A DNA stretch of 57,527 nucleotides from an uncultured Mycoplasmatota bacterium (GTDB lineage: Bacteria; Bacillota_I; Bacilli_A; RF39; UBA660): NCBI GenBank assembly GCA_946497955.1, contig CAMMMH010000006.1, positions 1-57,527 of the forward strand. Reading direction: 5' to 3'. Every line of letters begins with the position of its first letter. The first letter of the stretch is position 1. The position numbers and the translations under genes are program-made. The notes under the pieces are model-generated. The model ran no database searches and was not told the DNA's origin. It saw nothing but the letters and a program-made list of their open reading frames with translations. Below are positions 1-9,269 of the stretch, in pieces.

Positions 1-124
1 GAGTTTTGGTCATAAAAGTATTTCTATTGAACTGTACTAATTCTTCTGGCTCATAGTTTTTTAAATAAGTTAGTAAGTCCATTTGTTTTACTTTTTGAAT
101 AATCTCTGGTGGGTAGTAAGCCAT
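1..124 (-). CDS. DUF3991/TOPRIM-like mobile-element protein, N-terminal fragment (cut by window edge)
   Basis: Only the first ~41 codons are in the window, so the ORF track missed it. The minus strand reads MAYYPPEIIQKVKQMDLLTY and continues in frame to base 1. This opening resembles the CHC2-like/DUF3991-TOPRIM primase-like proteins carried by Firmicutes conjugative elements, which act in element DNA replication. The ATG sits at 124-122 behind GGAAAGG about 8 nt upstream. The stop codon of the preceding DUF3848-like gene falls close to this ribosome site, so the two are probably co-translated. The family call rests on the N-terminal sequence alone. Confidence 0.6.
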   Translation of the reverse strand, partial: MAYYPPEIIQKVKQMDLLTYLKNYEPEELVQFNRNTFMTKT

Positions 125-132
125 ATATATCA

Positions 133-468
133 CTACCTTTCCATAGATTTATTCTTTTCTTTTTGTTCTCTTTTTAAAGTTTCTATTGTATCATCTATAC
201 TATATTCTAATGACTCGTGTATTCCTCCATCAAAATCCATCCATCCTTGATAAAGTTCTTCAAGTGGCTTTTCACATTTATTTAATGCTTTAATATCACT
301 AATATCATACTTCTCATATTCTGGATAAAACATTGAAACAAGTTCCTCTTTCATAACTTTTTCATAGGCACTATCTATAATTTTTTCCGGAGATAATTGT
401 TTTAAATTCTCAATAAAAAGATCATACTCTTTTTCCATTTTACTATATAATTCTTCTCTAATATTCAT
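133..468 (-). CDS. DUF3848-like conjugative-element protein
   Basis: About 111 aa, acidic and helical, with no membrane segment. The pattern (short helical N-terminus, a KIIDSAYEKVMKEEL-type stretch, then an acidic 'GWMDFDGGIHESL' region) looks like the DUF3848 proteins found beside the big helicase in Firmicutes integrative elements; their function is unknown. The ORF track starts at a GTG (480), but that GTG is part of the Shine-Dalgarno AAAGGTGG. The ATG at 468 has the correct spacing and is the better start. It is followed almost immediately by the TOPRIM-like gene. Confidence 0.55.
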   Translation of the reverse strand: MNIREELYSKMEKEYDLFIENLKQLSPEKIIDSAYEKVMKEELVSMFYPEYEKYDISDIKALNKCEKPLEELYQGWMDFDGGIHESLEYSIDDTIETLKREQKEKNKSMER

Positions 469-502
469 AATATTTTCCACCTTTCTTTGTTTTTAATTGC
501 AA

Positions 503-534
503 TAAAAAAAGCAACTAGATTTCTCTAATCGCTT
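503..534 (-). terminator. Rho-independent terminator after the XRE pair
   Basis: On the minus strand an 11-bp stem (AAGCGATTAGA / TCTAGTTGCTT, two G-U pairs) with a GAAA loop is followed by seven T. It overlaps the last codons of the 525-764 gene and separates the regulator pair from the DUF3848-like gene. Confidence 0.8.
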
Positions 535-764
535 TCCCTTTCAGTAAAGAATTTTACTATTGGAACATTTAGAATAATTGATATATTCTCTACTAAAACA
601 AGTGTTGGCTCTTTCTTATATTTTTCTTGTTCCAAATTTTCTATAAACTTTTTTGTCTTACCAAGTCTTACTGATAATTCCTCTCGACTTAAATTATTTT
701 GCTCTCGATAATATTTAATATTGTTTGTAACTATTGTTTTCAACCTACAATTATTATCACTCAT
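525..764 (-). CDS. Small XRE-like helix-turn-helix protein (copy 2)
   Basis: 79 aa with a single HTH_3-like fold: 'IKYYREQNNLSREELSVRLG' followed by 'KKFIENLEQ'. This family binds operator DNA as a repressor or activator. The ORF track start lies too far upstream; the ATG at 764 has GGAGGG 8 nt before it. It begins one base after the stop of its neighbour (TAA A ATG), and its ribosome site lies inside that neighbour's last codons, so the two are translationally coupled. The two proteins are paralogues (same length, HTH position and C-terminal layout), suggesting a tandem duplication. A terminator follows directly. Confidence 0.75.
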   Translation of the reverse strand: MSDNNCRLKTIVTNNIKYYREQNNLSREELSVRLGKTKKFIENLEQEKYKKEPTLVLVENISIILNVPIVKFFTERESD

Positions 765-765
765 T

Positions 766-1026
766 TTAAATTCCCTCCATAACAATTTTTTGAAAATAAT
801 TTTCTCCTATTAAAGATTCCAAACTGGTATTTAATGTTTTACATATATCTATTACAACAGCCACAGGAGGAATCTTTTTCAATTTAAGGCTTTCTAATCT
901 TTCAATATAATCTTTGGGTTTGCCTATAATTATTGATAATTCTTCTTGACTCAAGTTGGCTTTTATTCTATAAATCATAATGTTTATAGACAATTTATTC
1001 ATCAATTCAAAATCTTCACTTGACAT
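766..1026 (-). CDS. Small XRE-like helix-turn-helix protein (copy 1)
   Basis: 86 aa. The HTH core is 'IMIYRIKANLSQEELSIIIG' then 'KDYIERLESLKLKKIP', as in Cro/CI-type regulators. The ATG at 1026 was chosen over the upstream alternative because AGGAAAGGAAG precedes it by 7-8 nt. It lies about 60 bp downstream of the helicase gene and is coupled to the second XRE protein. Likely a local regulator of the mobile element; the operator is not identified. Confidence 0.75.
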   Translation of the reverse strand: MSSEDFELMNKLSINIMIYRIKANLSQEELSIIIGKPKDYIERLESLKLKKIPPVAVVIDICKTLNTSLESLIGENYFQKIVMEGI

Positions 1027-1087
1027 ATAATTCTTCCTTTCCTGCAACCATTATAAATAATCAAAAGAAGATAAACAAATGTGCAAA

Positions 1088-4000
1088 TTATCTTGCATAA
1101 GCCTTTTCGTAGGTTTGACACTCTACTTCTTCATTATCAGAGAAATCTATTACTTCTTTTTCCTTATCATTCATATTTAATTTTATATTTAATTCATCTA
1201 ATCTTTTAGATTTTTCTTTTAATTCTTGCTCTTGTTTGAAAGGTCTTTTTGCTTCTTCTTTTGCATTTTCAAATTGTAATTTGGTATCTTCTAGTGATGT
1301 TATAGTATCTTTTAATATTTCGTTTATATCTTTTAATTTATTATCAATACGTGTAATATTTCCACTAGGATCAGTTCCTAAACTAACTTCATAAGACAAT
1401 TTATTTTTTAAAATCAAGTTAAAAGTTCTTCCTATTTTATCGAACTCAATACTTGTTTTAAATCCTTTATATTCTCCCAATTCTATTGGCTCTGGATTAG
1501 TCATACCTTTACAAATTTCTAATATTTTATTTCCTGCTTCCATTCTATCTGTATAGGTTTTATCTTTAATAACCATACTATCAAACTTGATTTCTTCAGT
1601 CTGCAAATGACTATTTAATAGTCCTATATCTTCTTTTAAATCTAATATTTTTGTTTCTAATCTTTTAATTTCATTAGGATAATATTTAATTATTTTATCT
1701 TCTATTGCATATATCTGACTTAAATGACTTTGCTTTAATAATTTTAATTTAGCAACCTCTGTATCAAGTTCTGTCTTTTCAATTATTAGAGGATTACCAG
1801 AAGCAAGAGATTTAATTTCAGCATAAGATAAAGCTGTTTCATCAATATCTTCTGCACTTCTTACTGGGGTTTTAGATGTCATTATTTGTGAAATAAATCT
1901 TTGTTTATTTTCTACCAACTGATAAAGATATGCGTCAAATGTTCCCTCAGTTACATAGCGATAGATAAACACCTCTGGATTATTATTTCCTTGTCTGACA
2001 ATTCTTCCAGAGCGTTGTATTAAATCGCTAGGTCGCCACGGACAGTCAAGATCGTGTAATGCTATAAGTTTATCTTGGCAGTTAGTTCCAGCACCCATCT
2101 TCTGGGTACTGCCCATTAAAACTCTGGTAATTCCTTTCCTAACTTTTGCAAATAATTCTTTCTTTCTAATATCAGTATTTGCATAATGAATAAATTGTAC
2201 TTCATCTTCTGGTACACCCATTTCTTCTAGTTTTTTCTTTAAGTCATCATATACATTAAACTTACCGTCATTGTGTGGAGTGGACAAGTCACAGAATACA
2301 AGTTGAGTAAGTTTTTGGTCTTTATTTTCTTCCCATATACGATAAATATTTTTAGCACAGGTAGCCACTTTACTGTTTGGATCATCTGGTAATATTTCAT
2401 TCATAAGTCTTTGGTCTAGTGCTAATTTTCTACCATCATTCGTAATTTTAAGCATATTATCAATAGATGAGTCCACCATTTTATTCCTTACTCTTTCAGC
2501 ACGCTCTGCAAGTTCTGCAACCATTTCTTTTTGTAATTCAGTAGGCTTTACCACAACATTTTCATAGTTTGCTTTTGGTACTGGTAGATTAAGCATATCT
2601 GATGTTTGAATATCAGCAACTTCTTTAAACATTGCAAGTAATTCTGGTAGATTATAGAATTTTGCAAATCTTGTTTTAGCACGATAACCTGTACCCTCTG
2701 GTGCAAGTTCTATGGCAGTTACTGTTTCTCCAAAGGTCGAAGCCCAAGCGTCAAAGTTTTGGAGATTTCTTTTTTCAAGTTCTGCATACTGCAAATATCT
2801 TTGCATTGTATATAATTCTACCATACTATTACTTACTGGTGTTCCTGTGGCAAACGTAACACCTTTTCCATCAGTTAATTCATCAAGATAGCGACATTTC
2901 ATATATAAATCACTAGATTTTTGTGCTTCTGTTTGGGCAATACCACCCACATTTCTCATCTTTGTATAAAGAAAGAGATTTTTATAATAATGTGCTTCAT
3001 CAACAAATATTCTATCGACACCTAACTCCTCGAATGTGACAACATCATCTTTTCTTGATGTGTCATTTAATTTCTTTAATTTTGTTTCCAAAGTCTTTTG
3101 TGTTTTCATTAACTGTTTGATAGTAAATCTTTCTCCGTGATTTTCTTTTAAATCTGCTATGCTTCGCATAATGTCATCTATTTGCTTTTGTAGTATTTGT
3201 GTTTGTCTTTCAACAGACATTGGTATTTTTTCAAATTGACTGTGTGAGATAATAACTGCGTCATAATCTCCTGTTGCGATTCGTGAACAAAACTTCTTTC
3301 TATTACCAGTTTCAAAGTCTTTCTTTGTCGTTACGAGAATGTTCGCAGATGGATATAATTGCAGAAATTCTGAACTAAACTGTTCCACAATATGATTAGG
3401 TACTACAAACATACTTTTATTACATAGTCCTAATCTTTTTGCTTCCATAGCTGCAGCAACCATTGTAAACGTTTTCCCTGCTCCAACTTCGTGTGCTAAT
3501 AAGGTATTACCTCCATAAAGTATTCTTGCTACTCCATTTATTTGATGTTTTCGTAGTTTTATTTCTGGATTCATTCCATTAAATCTAATATGTGAGCCAT
3601 CAAATTCTCTTGGTCGAATTGAATTAAATTTTTCATTATATATTTTACATAGTCTTTGTCTACGTTCTGGATCAGTCCATATCCATTCTTCAAAAGCACT
3701 CTTTATTTGTTCTTGCTTTGCTTGTGCAATAGCCGTTTCTTTTTTATTTAATTCTGGTACTCGCCTACCCTCATCATCTATTGTATAATCATAAACTCTT
3801 ACATCTTTTAAATTAAGTGTTTCTTCTATAATTTTATAAGCATTTACTCTATGAGTACCAAAAGTAGAATTGGCTTTTACATTTCCTCTATCATAGTTTT
3901 TATTTTCAATACTCCATTGGGCTGTACTTTCCATATAATGAACTTTCACACTATCTTTTACATACCAAGATGGAGTTAGTAAATACCACATAAATTCTTC

Positions 4001-7000
4001 TATATCTTCTGGTGGCAACCACGTTGCACCTAATCTTACGGCAATTTCACTTGCTTCTAAATCTTTGGGTTGTACTTCTTTTAAATGTTTTACATTTGTT
4101 TCAAACCTTGAATCTGTTTTAGAAAATTCTTCGGCTATTTTTAATTTTTCTCTAACATTACCACTCAAATATTCATCAGCAGTTACCCATATATTTGGAT
4201 CACCGTAAGTTGGAACATTGAATATCTGTCCCTCTAAATCTTTTATCATTTTATCCATATCCATACCAGTTAATTTTTGCATATAATCAAGGTCAACTCT
4301 TGCCTTTTCAGATATAGATACAACTAATGCTTCTTGGGCAGTATCAACTTTTGTTATTTCAATATTTGGCTTAATAGTTCTTTTTGTGAACATATCAGCC
4401 TTGCATTTTAATTCTTTATTTTCATCTAATATTTCTAACGAACATAATAAATAAAAACTATTATCGTTAGAAAAAGCAGAGGTATTTGCTCTGCTATTGA
4501 TAAGACCATATTTTTTTGTAAAATTATCATATAAAACATTTAACTTTCTTTGTTCTTGCTTTATATCTTCGTCTGGATAATCTTCTGTTTGTAGTTCAAT
4601 TAAAGTTCTAACACAATCTCTAATTTCAATTAAGCCTTTTATTCTATTTTGAGTAGTAAGTGGTAATTCTTGTGGATACATTCTACTGTTTTCACGATAA
4701 TATATTTTATTATCTACTAATGTGTATGAGAAGTTTCTAACACTTACATCAGCAGGAATTGATAAATCTTCCTCATTTTCTTCTATGTCATCAAATTCAT
4801 ATTCTTTTATTTCAGCGTGTATATTTTGAATTGCTTTATTTAATTGTTCTTCAAGTGTAGTATCTTCATTTGCTTTACAAGCAGAGTCCATACCAAATTG
4901 TGTAGATTCCATTACCATATTTCCACAAATCATCTCTGGATGATCTATGAAATATTTATTCATTTTGATACCATCTTCATTTGTATCTAAATGCACCCAC
5001 TCTGGCTCTAAATCTGTGATAGAATCTCTTTTTTGTAGGAATATAATATCTGAAGTTACTTTTGTTCCTGCGTTTGCTTTGAAAGTATTATCCGGCAAAC
5101 GAATAGCACCTAAAAGGTCTGCTCTTTGAGCAATATATTTTCGTACAGTAGGACTTTCCTTATCAAGTGTACCTTTACTCGTGATAAAAGCAATAACTCC
5201 TCCCGGTCTTACTTTATCTATGGCTTTCGCAAAGAAATAATCGTGAATCAAAAAATTGTGTTTATCATACTTTTTATCTAGTAATTTAAAATCTCCAAAT
5301 GGGACATTTCCAATACAACCATCAAAAAAAGAGTCTGGAAGTGCAGTATTTTCAAATCCTTGTACTGCAATAGAACTCTTTTGATATAATTGTTGGGCTA
5401 TTTTACCAGATATTTTATCAAGCTCTACTCCGTATAATTTACATTCATTAAGAGTTTCTGGCAACATTCCTATAAAATTACCCGTACCACACGCAGGCTC
5501 TAGGATATTTGCCGTTTTCATACCCATTTGTTCTAGTGCTTTATACATTGTTCTAATAACTACTGGTGGTGTATAAAAAGCAGTTAAAGTTGATTCCATT
5601 GCTGATTTATATTCATCTTCATCTAGCAAATTCTTTAATTCTAAATACTCACTCGCCCAAGAACTATTTTTCTCATCAAAGGCTTGTGGTAATCCACCCC
5701 ATCCAACATATTGAGATAACACTTTTTGTTCTTCTGGTGTAGCAAAACGATTTTCTTTTTCACACAATTTCAAAACTTTAATTGCTTCAACATTTCGATT
5801 AAACTTTTCTCTATCTGTTCCAATACCTAACATATCATCAGTAATATGAAAATTGTGCCTATCTTCATTTTTAATTTCTGGGTGTAAATCAAAAGTAGTA
5901 ACTTTCGATTTTTTCTTTTTTTCAAAAGCAGGTACAAATTCTGTCTTTTCTTTTTCAGTCAGTAATTCTTTTACATAGTCTATATTTTCTTCTCTAAATA
6001 TAGGAAAGCCAGTTGCACCTTGAAAAGTAACATCTCTTAAAGATACTCTATCATTATGGATAGTATCAACAATAAACTCTCTATTATCTATTGTTAGATG
6101 TTCTCCCACAAGATCATCAACTTGTGGTGTTTGCTCCTGTATTTCTTCTTTTGTTTCTTCTTTTGGAGTTATTTCTTCTACTGTCTTACTTTTCTTTACC
6201 TTTAAATGGTCATTAGCAGGATTTTCTTGAACTTTCCTATCAAATTCTTCTCGTGTCATTTCCTTATTAAACAAAGGATATTGATAATCATATAATCTAA
6301 CTGTGTTTTCATCAAATGAAAGAATTTCGTATTCTTCTGCACCAATATATACTTTATCTCCTAAATGATACTCATATTCTTCAATAAAATCTTCTTGTTG
6401 TTCTACTATTTCAATATCATTTTGTTCTTCTTGTTCTAAAACATTTTCATCTTTATATTCTTCTCTTTGACTATTTTCATATTTTTCTAACCACGTTGGA
6501 TAATATTCTTTTTCTTTTGGGTTTAGATAACGATCCAAACTTATTAGTTCTTTTAATCGTTTTTCAATAGTATTCCATTTCAATAATACTTCTATCTCAT
6601 CTGCTTCATATCCTCGATATAAAGTAATTCCTTTACCATTGCTATTAAACCCAACACCAGAGCCTTTTACCGTATGACTACTTCCACTTATTCCATAAAG
6701 ATTTTTTAAAAATGTTATATTATCACTTGTAGATAAACTGCTTTGTAATTGTCTATAAATATAATACTTTCTTTCAGAGTTTTGCTCTTGAAAAAAAGTA
6801 TCTATGAATTCTTGTGAAAATTCTAACTCTGGTCTTTCTTGTTCTTCAGTAAGGTCTAGTAATGATAATTGTTCTTTTTCAGTAGGTAACTTCTGTTTTC
6901 TATCATATAACTGTTTCAACAATATCATTGAATTATAATGTTCAGTTAAATCTTCCCAACTTATAAAACTTTCGGTATCTCTTGATAAGAAGTTTCCTTT

Positions 7001-8446
7001 CCAAATTAAAAGTCCATTGTCAAATGCTTTATACCCATATAATTCAGTACCGACATAAATACCAACATAGACATTATCAAAAGCATTTTTTAAATATTCT
7101 GCTCTTTTAGTTTTATCTTTTTCGGTTTCAAAATAATTTCTAATTTCTTCATTAGTAACTTTTAAATTAGCAGAACTTAATATTTGATTTACTTTTGCGT
7201 CTATAACGACATAAGGACAGTGATGACTGTCCTTATCAAATACTCCTAATTGTAAATTAGTTCTTTCATTGTTATCTCCTCTGCTATCATCTTCAAGTTG
7301 TTCATTAAGCCTACCCACTTCATCTGGTCTTGTTGTTTCAATTCCTCGTTGATATTCTCTTTTATCATCATCTGTGATACTAATTGTTCCACTCTCATTT
7401 CTGATTGTTCCTGTATCTCTGATAGATGTTCCATCAACTGGTCTTTCATTAGGAGTGTTGTGTATAATGCTTTCTTGTGTTCTTTTAGGTAGTTTAGCCT
7501 CATCAATGCGTATTTCCCATTGACTTCTTTCCTCTCTTTCGGTGGCAACATTAGGTCTGGTATTTTGTAATCTCCCTGCATTGTGTAAGTTACTTTTTGC
7601 ATATTCCTCGCTCCTTTCACTTTCAATATTTCTGTTTTCACTTATATCATAATCTATTTGTTTTTCTTTATCAAATGTGCGAATTTTATCTATTTCATTT
7701 TTTCGTACATTTTTAATAGTAGCATATATTTCACGCAAACCCATTTCAGATATATCACTTGTAGCAATACCTAATCTAGTTATTGTGTCATAAGTATTGA
7801 ACTCTTGTATATCTTTAAAATCATCTGCTTTGAAATATTCAGTAGGATCAATACCACATCTTTTCATCATCATAAAAGCAACACTATTTGATAATAAAGT
7901 CTGATATGTTGCTTTAATATGGTTATCATCTTGCGAGCCTAACATACTATTATCAGAAAATTGTTTCAAATCTTCTAAATAATCGGGCAAGTTATCCTCT
8001 ACCATATTATATGCAGATGAAATAATTGCAGTAGCAAGAGAGGTTTTATTCTCTAATTCTCCATATCTGTTTTCTAATGCTTCTATAACATTTTCTTCAT
8101 AAGCCTTTGTTACTGTCCAAAGAAGAAAGTTTTTACCTAATCTACTATTAGTATCTGATACATCAAACACATATCTTAAAAACGGATACCCATTTTTTTC
8201 GGTAAGTAGAGCAATACCAGTTGCTCCTTTATTTACCCATCTTTTAAAACTTCGATTCCAAGTTTCAATTTCAGCACAAGCAACAGTTTCTGGCTTTTGG
8301 GCATATATAAGTGCTTGATCGGAGAAAGAATATTTATAATTCATTGCAGCACATTCCATAAATGAAAGCCACTCATCTGGGCTTTTGCTTATTTCTTTTA
8401 ATGTTTCTCCATATAATTCTGTAATATCTCTAATTCTTCTAGCCAA
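1088..8446 (-). CDS. Giant mobile-element protein: ArdC-like N-terminus, N6-adenine methylase, SNF2-type helicase
   Basis: About 2452 aa. The N-terminus ('SFSDQALIYAQKPETVACAE') is typical of the large helicases of Firmicutes conjugative elements. A linker of ~130 residues rich in charged residues and Asn follows, then acidic repeats. A methylase domain has motif I LEPACGTGNF (~residue 985) and NVPFGDF in place of NPPF (~1050). A superfamily 2 helicase has Walker A HEVGAGKT (~1655), VDEAHYYKN (~1820), ATGTPVSNS (~1870) and QRSGRIVRQGN (~2150), then a coiled-coil tail. The track's ATG lies inside the Shine-Dalgarno: GGAGGTGA sits 6-7 nt before TTG at 8446, giving (M)ARRIRDITELYG, the usual start of the family. 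Likely role: element maintenance or anti-restriction during transfer. A TnpV-like gene is nested at 7246-7602. Confidence 0.85.
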   Translation of the reverse strand: MARRIRDITELYGETLKEISKSPDEWLSFMECAAMNYKYSFSDQALIYAQKPETVACAEIETWNRSFKRWVNKGATGIALLTEKNGYPFLRYVFDVSDTNSRLGKNFLLWTVTKAYEENVIEALENRYGELENKTSLATAIISSAYNMVEDNLPDYLEDLKQFSDNSMLGSQDDNHIKATYQTLLSNSVAFMMMKRCGIDPTEYFKADDFKDIQEFNTYDTITRLGIATSDISEMGLREIYATIKNVRKNEIDKIRTFDKEKQIDYDISENRNIESERSEEYAKSNLHNAGRLQNTRPNVATEREERSQWEIRIDEAKLPKRTQESIIHNTPNERPVDGTSIRDTGTIRNESGTISITDDDKREYQRGIETTRPDEVGRLNEQLEDDSRGDNNERTNLQLGVFDKDSHHCPYVVIDAKVNQILSSANLKVTNEEIRNYFETEKDKTKRAEYLKNAFDNVYVGIYVGTELYGYKAFDNGLLIWKGNFLSRDTESFISWEDLTEHYNSMILLKQLYDRKQKLPTEKEQLSLLDLTEEQERPELEFSQEFIDTFFQEQNSERKYYIYRQLQSSLSTSDNITFLKNLYGISGSSHTVKGSGVGFNSNGKGITLYRGYEADEIEVLLKWNTIEKRLKELISLDRYLNPKEKEYYPTWLEKYENSQREEYKDENVLEQEEQNDIEIVEQQEDFIEEYEYHLGDKVYIGAEEYEILSFDENTVRLYDYQYPLFNKEMTREEFDRKVQENPANDHLKVKKSKTVEEITPKEETKEEIQEQTPQVDDLVGEHLTIDNREFIVDTIHNDRVSLRDVTFQGATGFPIFREENIDYVKELLTEKEKTEFVPAFEKKKKSKVTTFDLHPEIKNEDRHNFHITDDMLGIGTDREKFNRNVEAIKVLKLCEKENRFATPEEQKVLSQYVGWGGLPQAFDEKNSSWASEYLELKNLLDEDEYKSAMESTLTAFYTPPVVIRTMYKALEQMGMKTANILEPACGTGNFIGMLPETLNECKLYGVELDKISGKIAQQLYQKSSIAVQGFENTALPDSFFDGCIGNVPFGDFKLLDKKYDKHNFLIHDYFFAKAIDKVRPGGVIAFITSKGTLDKESPTVRKYIAQRADLLGAIRLPDNTFKANAGTKVTSDIIFLQKRDSITDLEPEWVHLDTNEDGIKMNKYFIDHPEMICGNMVMESTQFGMDSACKANEDTTLEEQLNKAIQNIHAEIKEYEFDDIEENEEDLSIPADVSVRNFSYTLVDNKIYYRENSRMYPQELPLTTQNRIKGLIEIRDCVRTLIELQTEDYPDEDIKQEQRKLNVLYDNFTKKYGLINSRANTSAFSNDNSFYLLCSLEILDENKELKCKADMFTKRTIKPNIEITKVDTAQEALVVSISEKARVDLDYMQKLTGMDMDKMIKDLEGQIFNVPTYGDPNIWVTADEYLSGNVREKLKIAEEFSKTDSRFETNVKHLKEVQPKDLEASEIAVRLGATWLPPEDIEEFMWYLLTPSWYVKDSVKVHYMESTAQWSIENKNYDRGNVKANSTFGTHRVNAYKIIEETLNLKDVRVYDYTIDDEGRRVPELNKKETAIAQAKQEQIKSAFEEWIWTDPERRQRLCKIYNEKFNSIRPREFDGSHIRFNGMNPEIKLRKHQINGVARILYGGNTLLAHEVGAGKTFTMVAAAMEAKRLGLCNKSMFVVPNHIVEQFSSEFLQLYPSANILVTTKKDFETGNRKKFCSRIATGDYDAVIISHSQFEKIPMSVERQTQILQKQIDDIMRSIADLKENHGERFTIKQLMKTQKTLETKLKKLNDTSRKDDVVTFEELGVDRIFVDEAHYYKNLFLYTKMRNVGGIAQTEAQKSSDLYMKCRYLDELTDGKGVTFATGTPVSNSMVELYTMQRYLQYAELEKRNLQNFDAWASTFGETVTAIELAPEGTGYRAKTRFAKFYNLPELLAMFKEVADIQTSDMLNLPVPKANYENVVVKPTELQKEMVAELAERAERVRNKMVDSSIDNMLKITNDGRKLALDQRLMNEILPDDPNSKVATCAKNIYRIWEENKDQKLTQLVFCDLSTPHNDGKFNVYDDLKKKLEEMGVPEDEVQFIHYANTDIRKKELFAKVRKGITRVLMGSTQKMGAGTNCQDKLIALHDLDCPWRPSDLIQRSGRIVRQGNNNPEVFIYRYVTEGTFDAYLYQLVENKQRFISQIMTSKTPVRSAEDIDETALSYAEIKSLASGNPLIIEKTELDTEVAKLKLLKQSHLSQIYAIEDKIIKYYPNEIKRLETKILDLKEDIGLLNSHLQTEEIKFDSMVIKDKTYTDRMEAGNKILEICKGMTNPEPIELGEYKGFKTSIEFDKIGRTFNLILKNKLSYEVSLGTDPSGNITRIDNKLKDINEILKDTITSLEDTKLQFENAKEEAKRPFKQEQELKEKSKRLDELNIKLNMNDKEKEVIDFSDNEEVECQTYEKAYAR
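6114..6150. repeat. 37-bp direct repeat, copy 1 (in helicase gene)
   Basis: Identical over 37 bases to 12922-12958. Here it encodes EEIQEQTPQVD in an acidic linker of the helicase. In the other copy the same peptide lies in the linker of the 201-aa membrane-anchored protein. Identity at DNA level suggests a recent duplication or conversion between linkers. Confidence 0.9.
7246..7602 (-). CDS. tnpV: TnpV-like transposon protein nested in the helicase gene
   Basis: 118 aa in a different minus-strand frame within the helicase gene. The protein reads 'GDYKIPDLMLPPKERKEVNG', then 'LNYLKEHKKALYTTLLMKDQ', 'DQMKWVGLMNN' and ends 'AEEITMKELIYN'. This ordered set of motifs is that of the transposon-encoded TnpV family of Firmicutes elements, whose function is unknown. 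The ATG at 7602 has AAAGGAG 8 nt upstream, inside the host gene. The ORF track start at 7641 is upstream of that site. In the host frame the same DNA encodes the low-complexity charged linker, which can tolerate overprinting. Expression is not proven. Confidence 0.72.
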   Translation of the reverse strand: MQKVTYTMQGDYKIPDLMLPPKERKEVNGKYALMRLNYLKEHKKALYTTLLMKDQLMEHLSEIQEQSEMRVEQLVSQMMIKENINEELKQQDQMKWVGLMNNLKMIAEEITMKELIYN

Positions 8447-8481
8447 TATAGTCACCTCCATTCTGTTTTATATTTTGCTTC

Positions 8482-8817
8482 TTATTCATTATTCATTTCT
8501 TGTTTTTTTGCTTCTCTTACCTTTTGTAGGACTTCAAAATAATTGGTACTAATATCTAGGTCATCTACATTGTAAATTAGCATATATATAATTTCTGACG
8601 CTTCATTAGGATAAAATCTAATATCAACTTTTGTATCTTGTTCTTCCTCTGTTCTTGGAATACTATATCTTAATAGTTTATCTTTCATTTTGGTTGCAAG
8701 TTGTGCAACTCTTTCATCACTCATTTGTGTATATCTTGTAAGCATTTCCACTAATAAATTAAATTTTTCTATACTTAATTCCACTTTTACAGGTGGTATT
8801 CTTTTTTGATATGGCAT
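8482..8817 (-). CDS. Conserved small mobile-element protein, unknown function
   Basis: 111 aa, basic N-terminus ('MPYQKRIPPVKVELSIEKFN'), then a helical region and an acidic tail. No membrane segment or catalytic motif is seen. Proteins with this opening are common just upstream of the giant helicase in related elements, but I know no function. AAAGGAG lies about 8 nt before the ATG. It sits between the 64-aa gene and the helicase in one operon. Confidence 0.65.
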   Translation of the reverse strand: MPYQKRIPPVKVELSIEKFNLLVEMLTRYTQMSDERVAQLATKMKDKLLRYSIPRTEEEQDTKVDIRFYPNEASEIIYMLIYNVDDLDISTNYFEVLQKVREAKKQEMNNE

Positions 8818-8832
8818 TTTATAATCTCCTTT

Positions 8833-9027
8833 CTATCTTTCTAAATCTCTATTTTCTTTTACTTTGCTGACTAAAGAAATATTATTTTGATATTTTTCTA
8901 ATGCTTCTTTCAAAGCAGTATTTGCTAGTAATTCATCTACTTTTGATTGTGCTTCTTTTTTATTATGAGCTTGAACTTCAAAAGTAATTTTTCCATTTAT
9001 ATTTACATCTACTTCAAATGTTTTCAT
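8833..9027 (-). CDS. Small protein, possibly DpnD/PcfM-like
   Basis: 64 aa: an N-terminal beta-rich part (KTFEVDVNINGKITFEVQAH) and a helix with 'NKKEAQSKVDELL'. This layout resembles the short DpnD/PcfM fold (beta strands followed by an 'A..EEA...V' helix), but similarity is weak and the assignment tentative. The start ATG overlaps the stop of the upstream gene (ATGA), so translation is coupled. Part of the small-gene cluster between sortase and helicase. Confidence 0.55.
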   Translation of the reverse strand: MKTFEVDVNINGKITFEVQAHNKKEAQSKVDELLANTALKEALEKYQNNISLVSKVKENRDLER

Positions 9028-9257
9028 TTGCTCTCATTTCCTTTCTCATAATTTCCACTTAAAAAAGCAATTATCTTTTTATTTTTAATTGCTTCTTTGA
9101 ACTCAATAATAGTCATTATTTCGGCAGAAGATAATGTTGGTATTTTTTTTAAATCTGCCATTTGCATTGCAAGTATTTTTTTATCTGTATTAAAACCTGC
9201 TTTAAATAATTTTTCTAATGTTTTTGTAATTAGATTTAAACTATACTTTACCTCCAT
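9024..9257 (-). CDS. Small hypothetical mobile-element protein
   Basis: 77 aa, helical, Lys-rich, with 'MQMADLKKIPTLSSAEIMTI' in the middle. No family recognised. The ATG at 9257 is preceded by GGAGGG at 6 nt. It overlaps the next gene by 4 nt and follows the sortase gene by 12 nt, so it is in the same operon as the surface protein, sortase and helicase. Confidence 0.6.
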   Translation of the reverse strand: MEVKYSLNLITKTLEKLFKAGFNTDKKILAMQMADLKKIPTLSSAEIMTIIEFKEAIKNKKIIAFLSGNYEKGNESK

Positions 9258-9269
9258 TTTATCCCTCCT

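Noticed and set aside
7298-7492. 64-aa plus-strand ORF opposite the helicase/tnpV region
   Set aside because: Antisense shadow of the two minus-strand frames; Ser/Cys-rich and no ribosome site.
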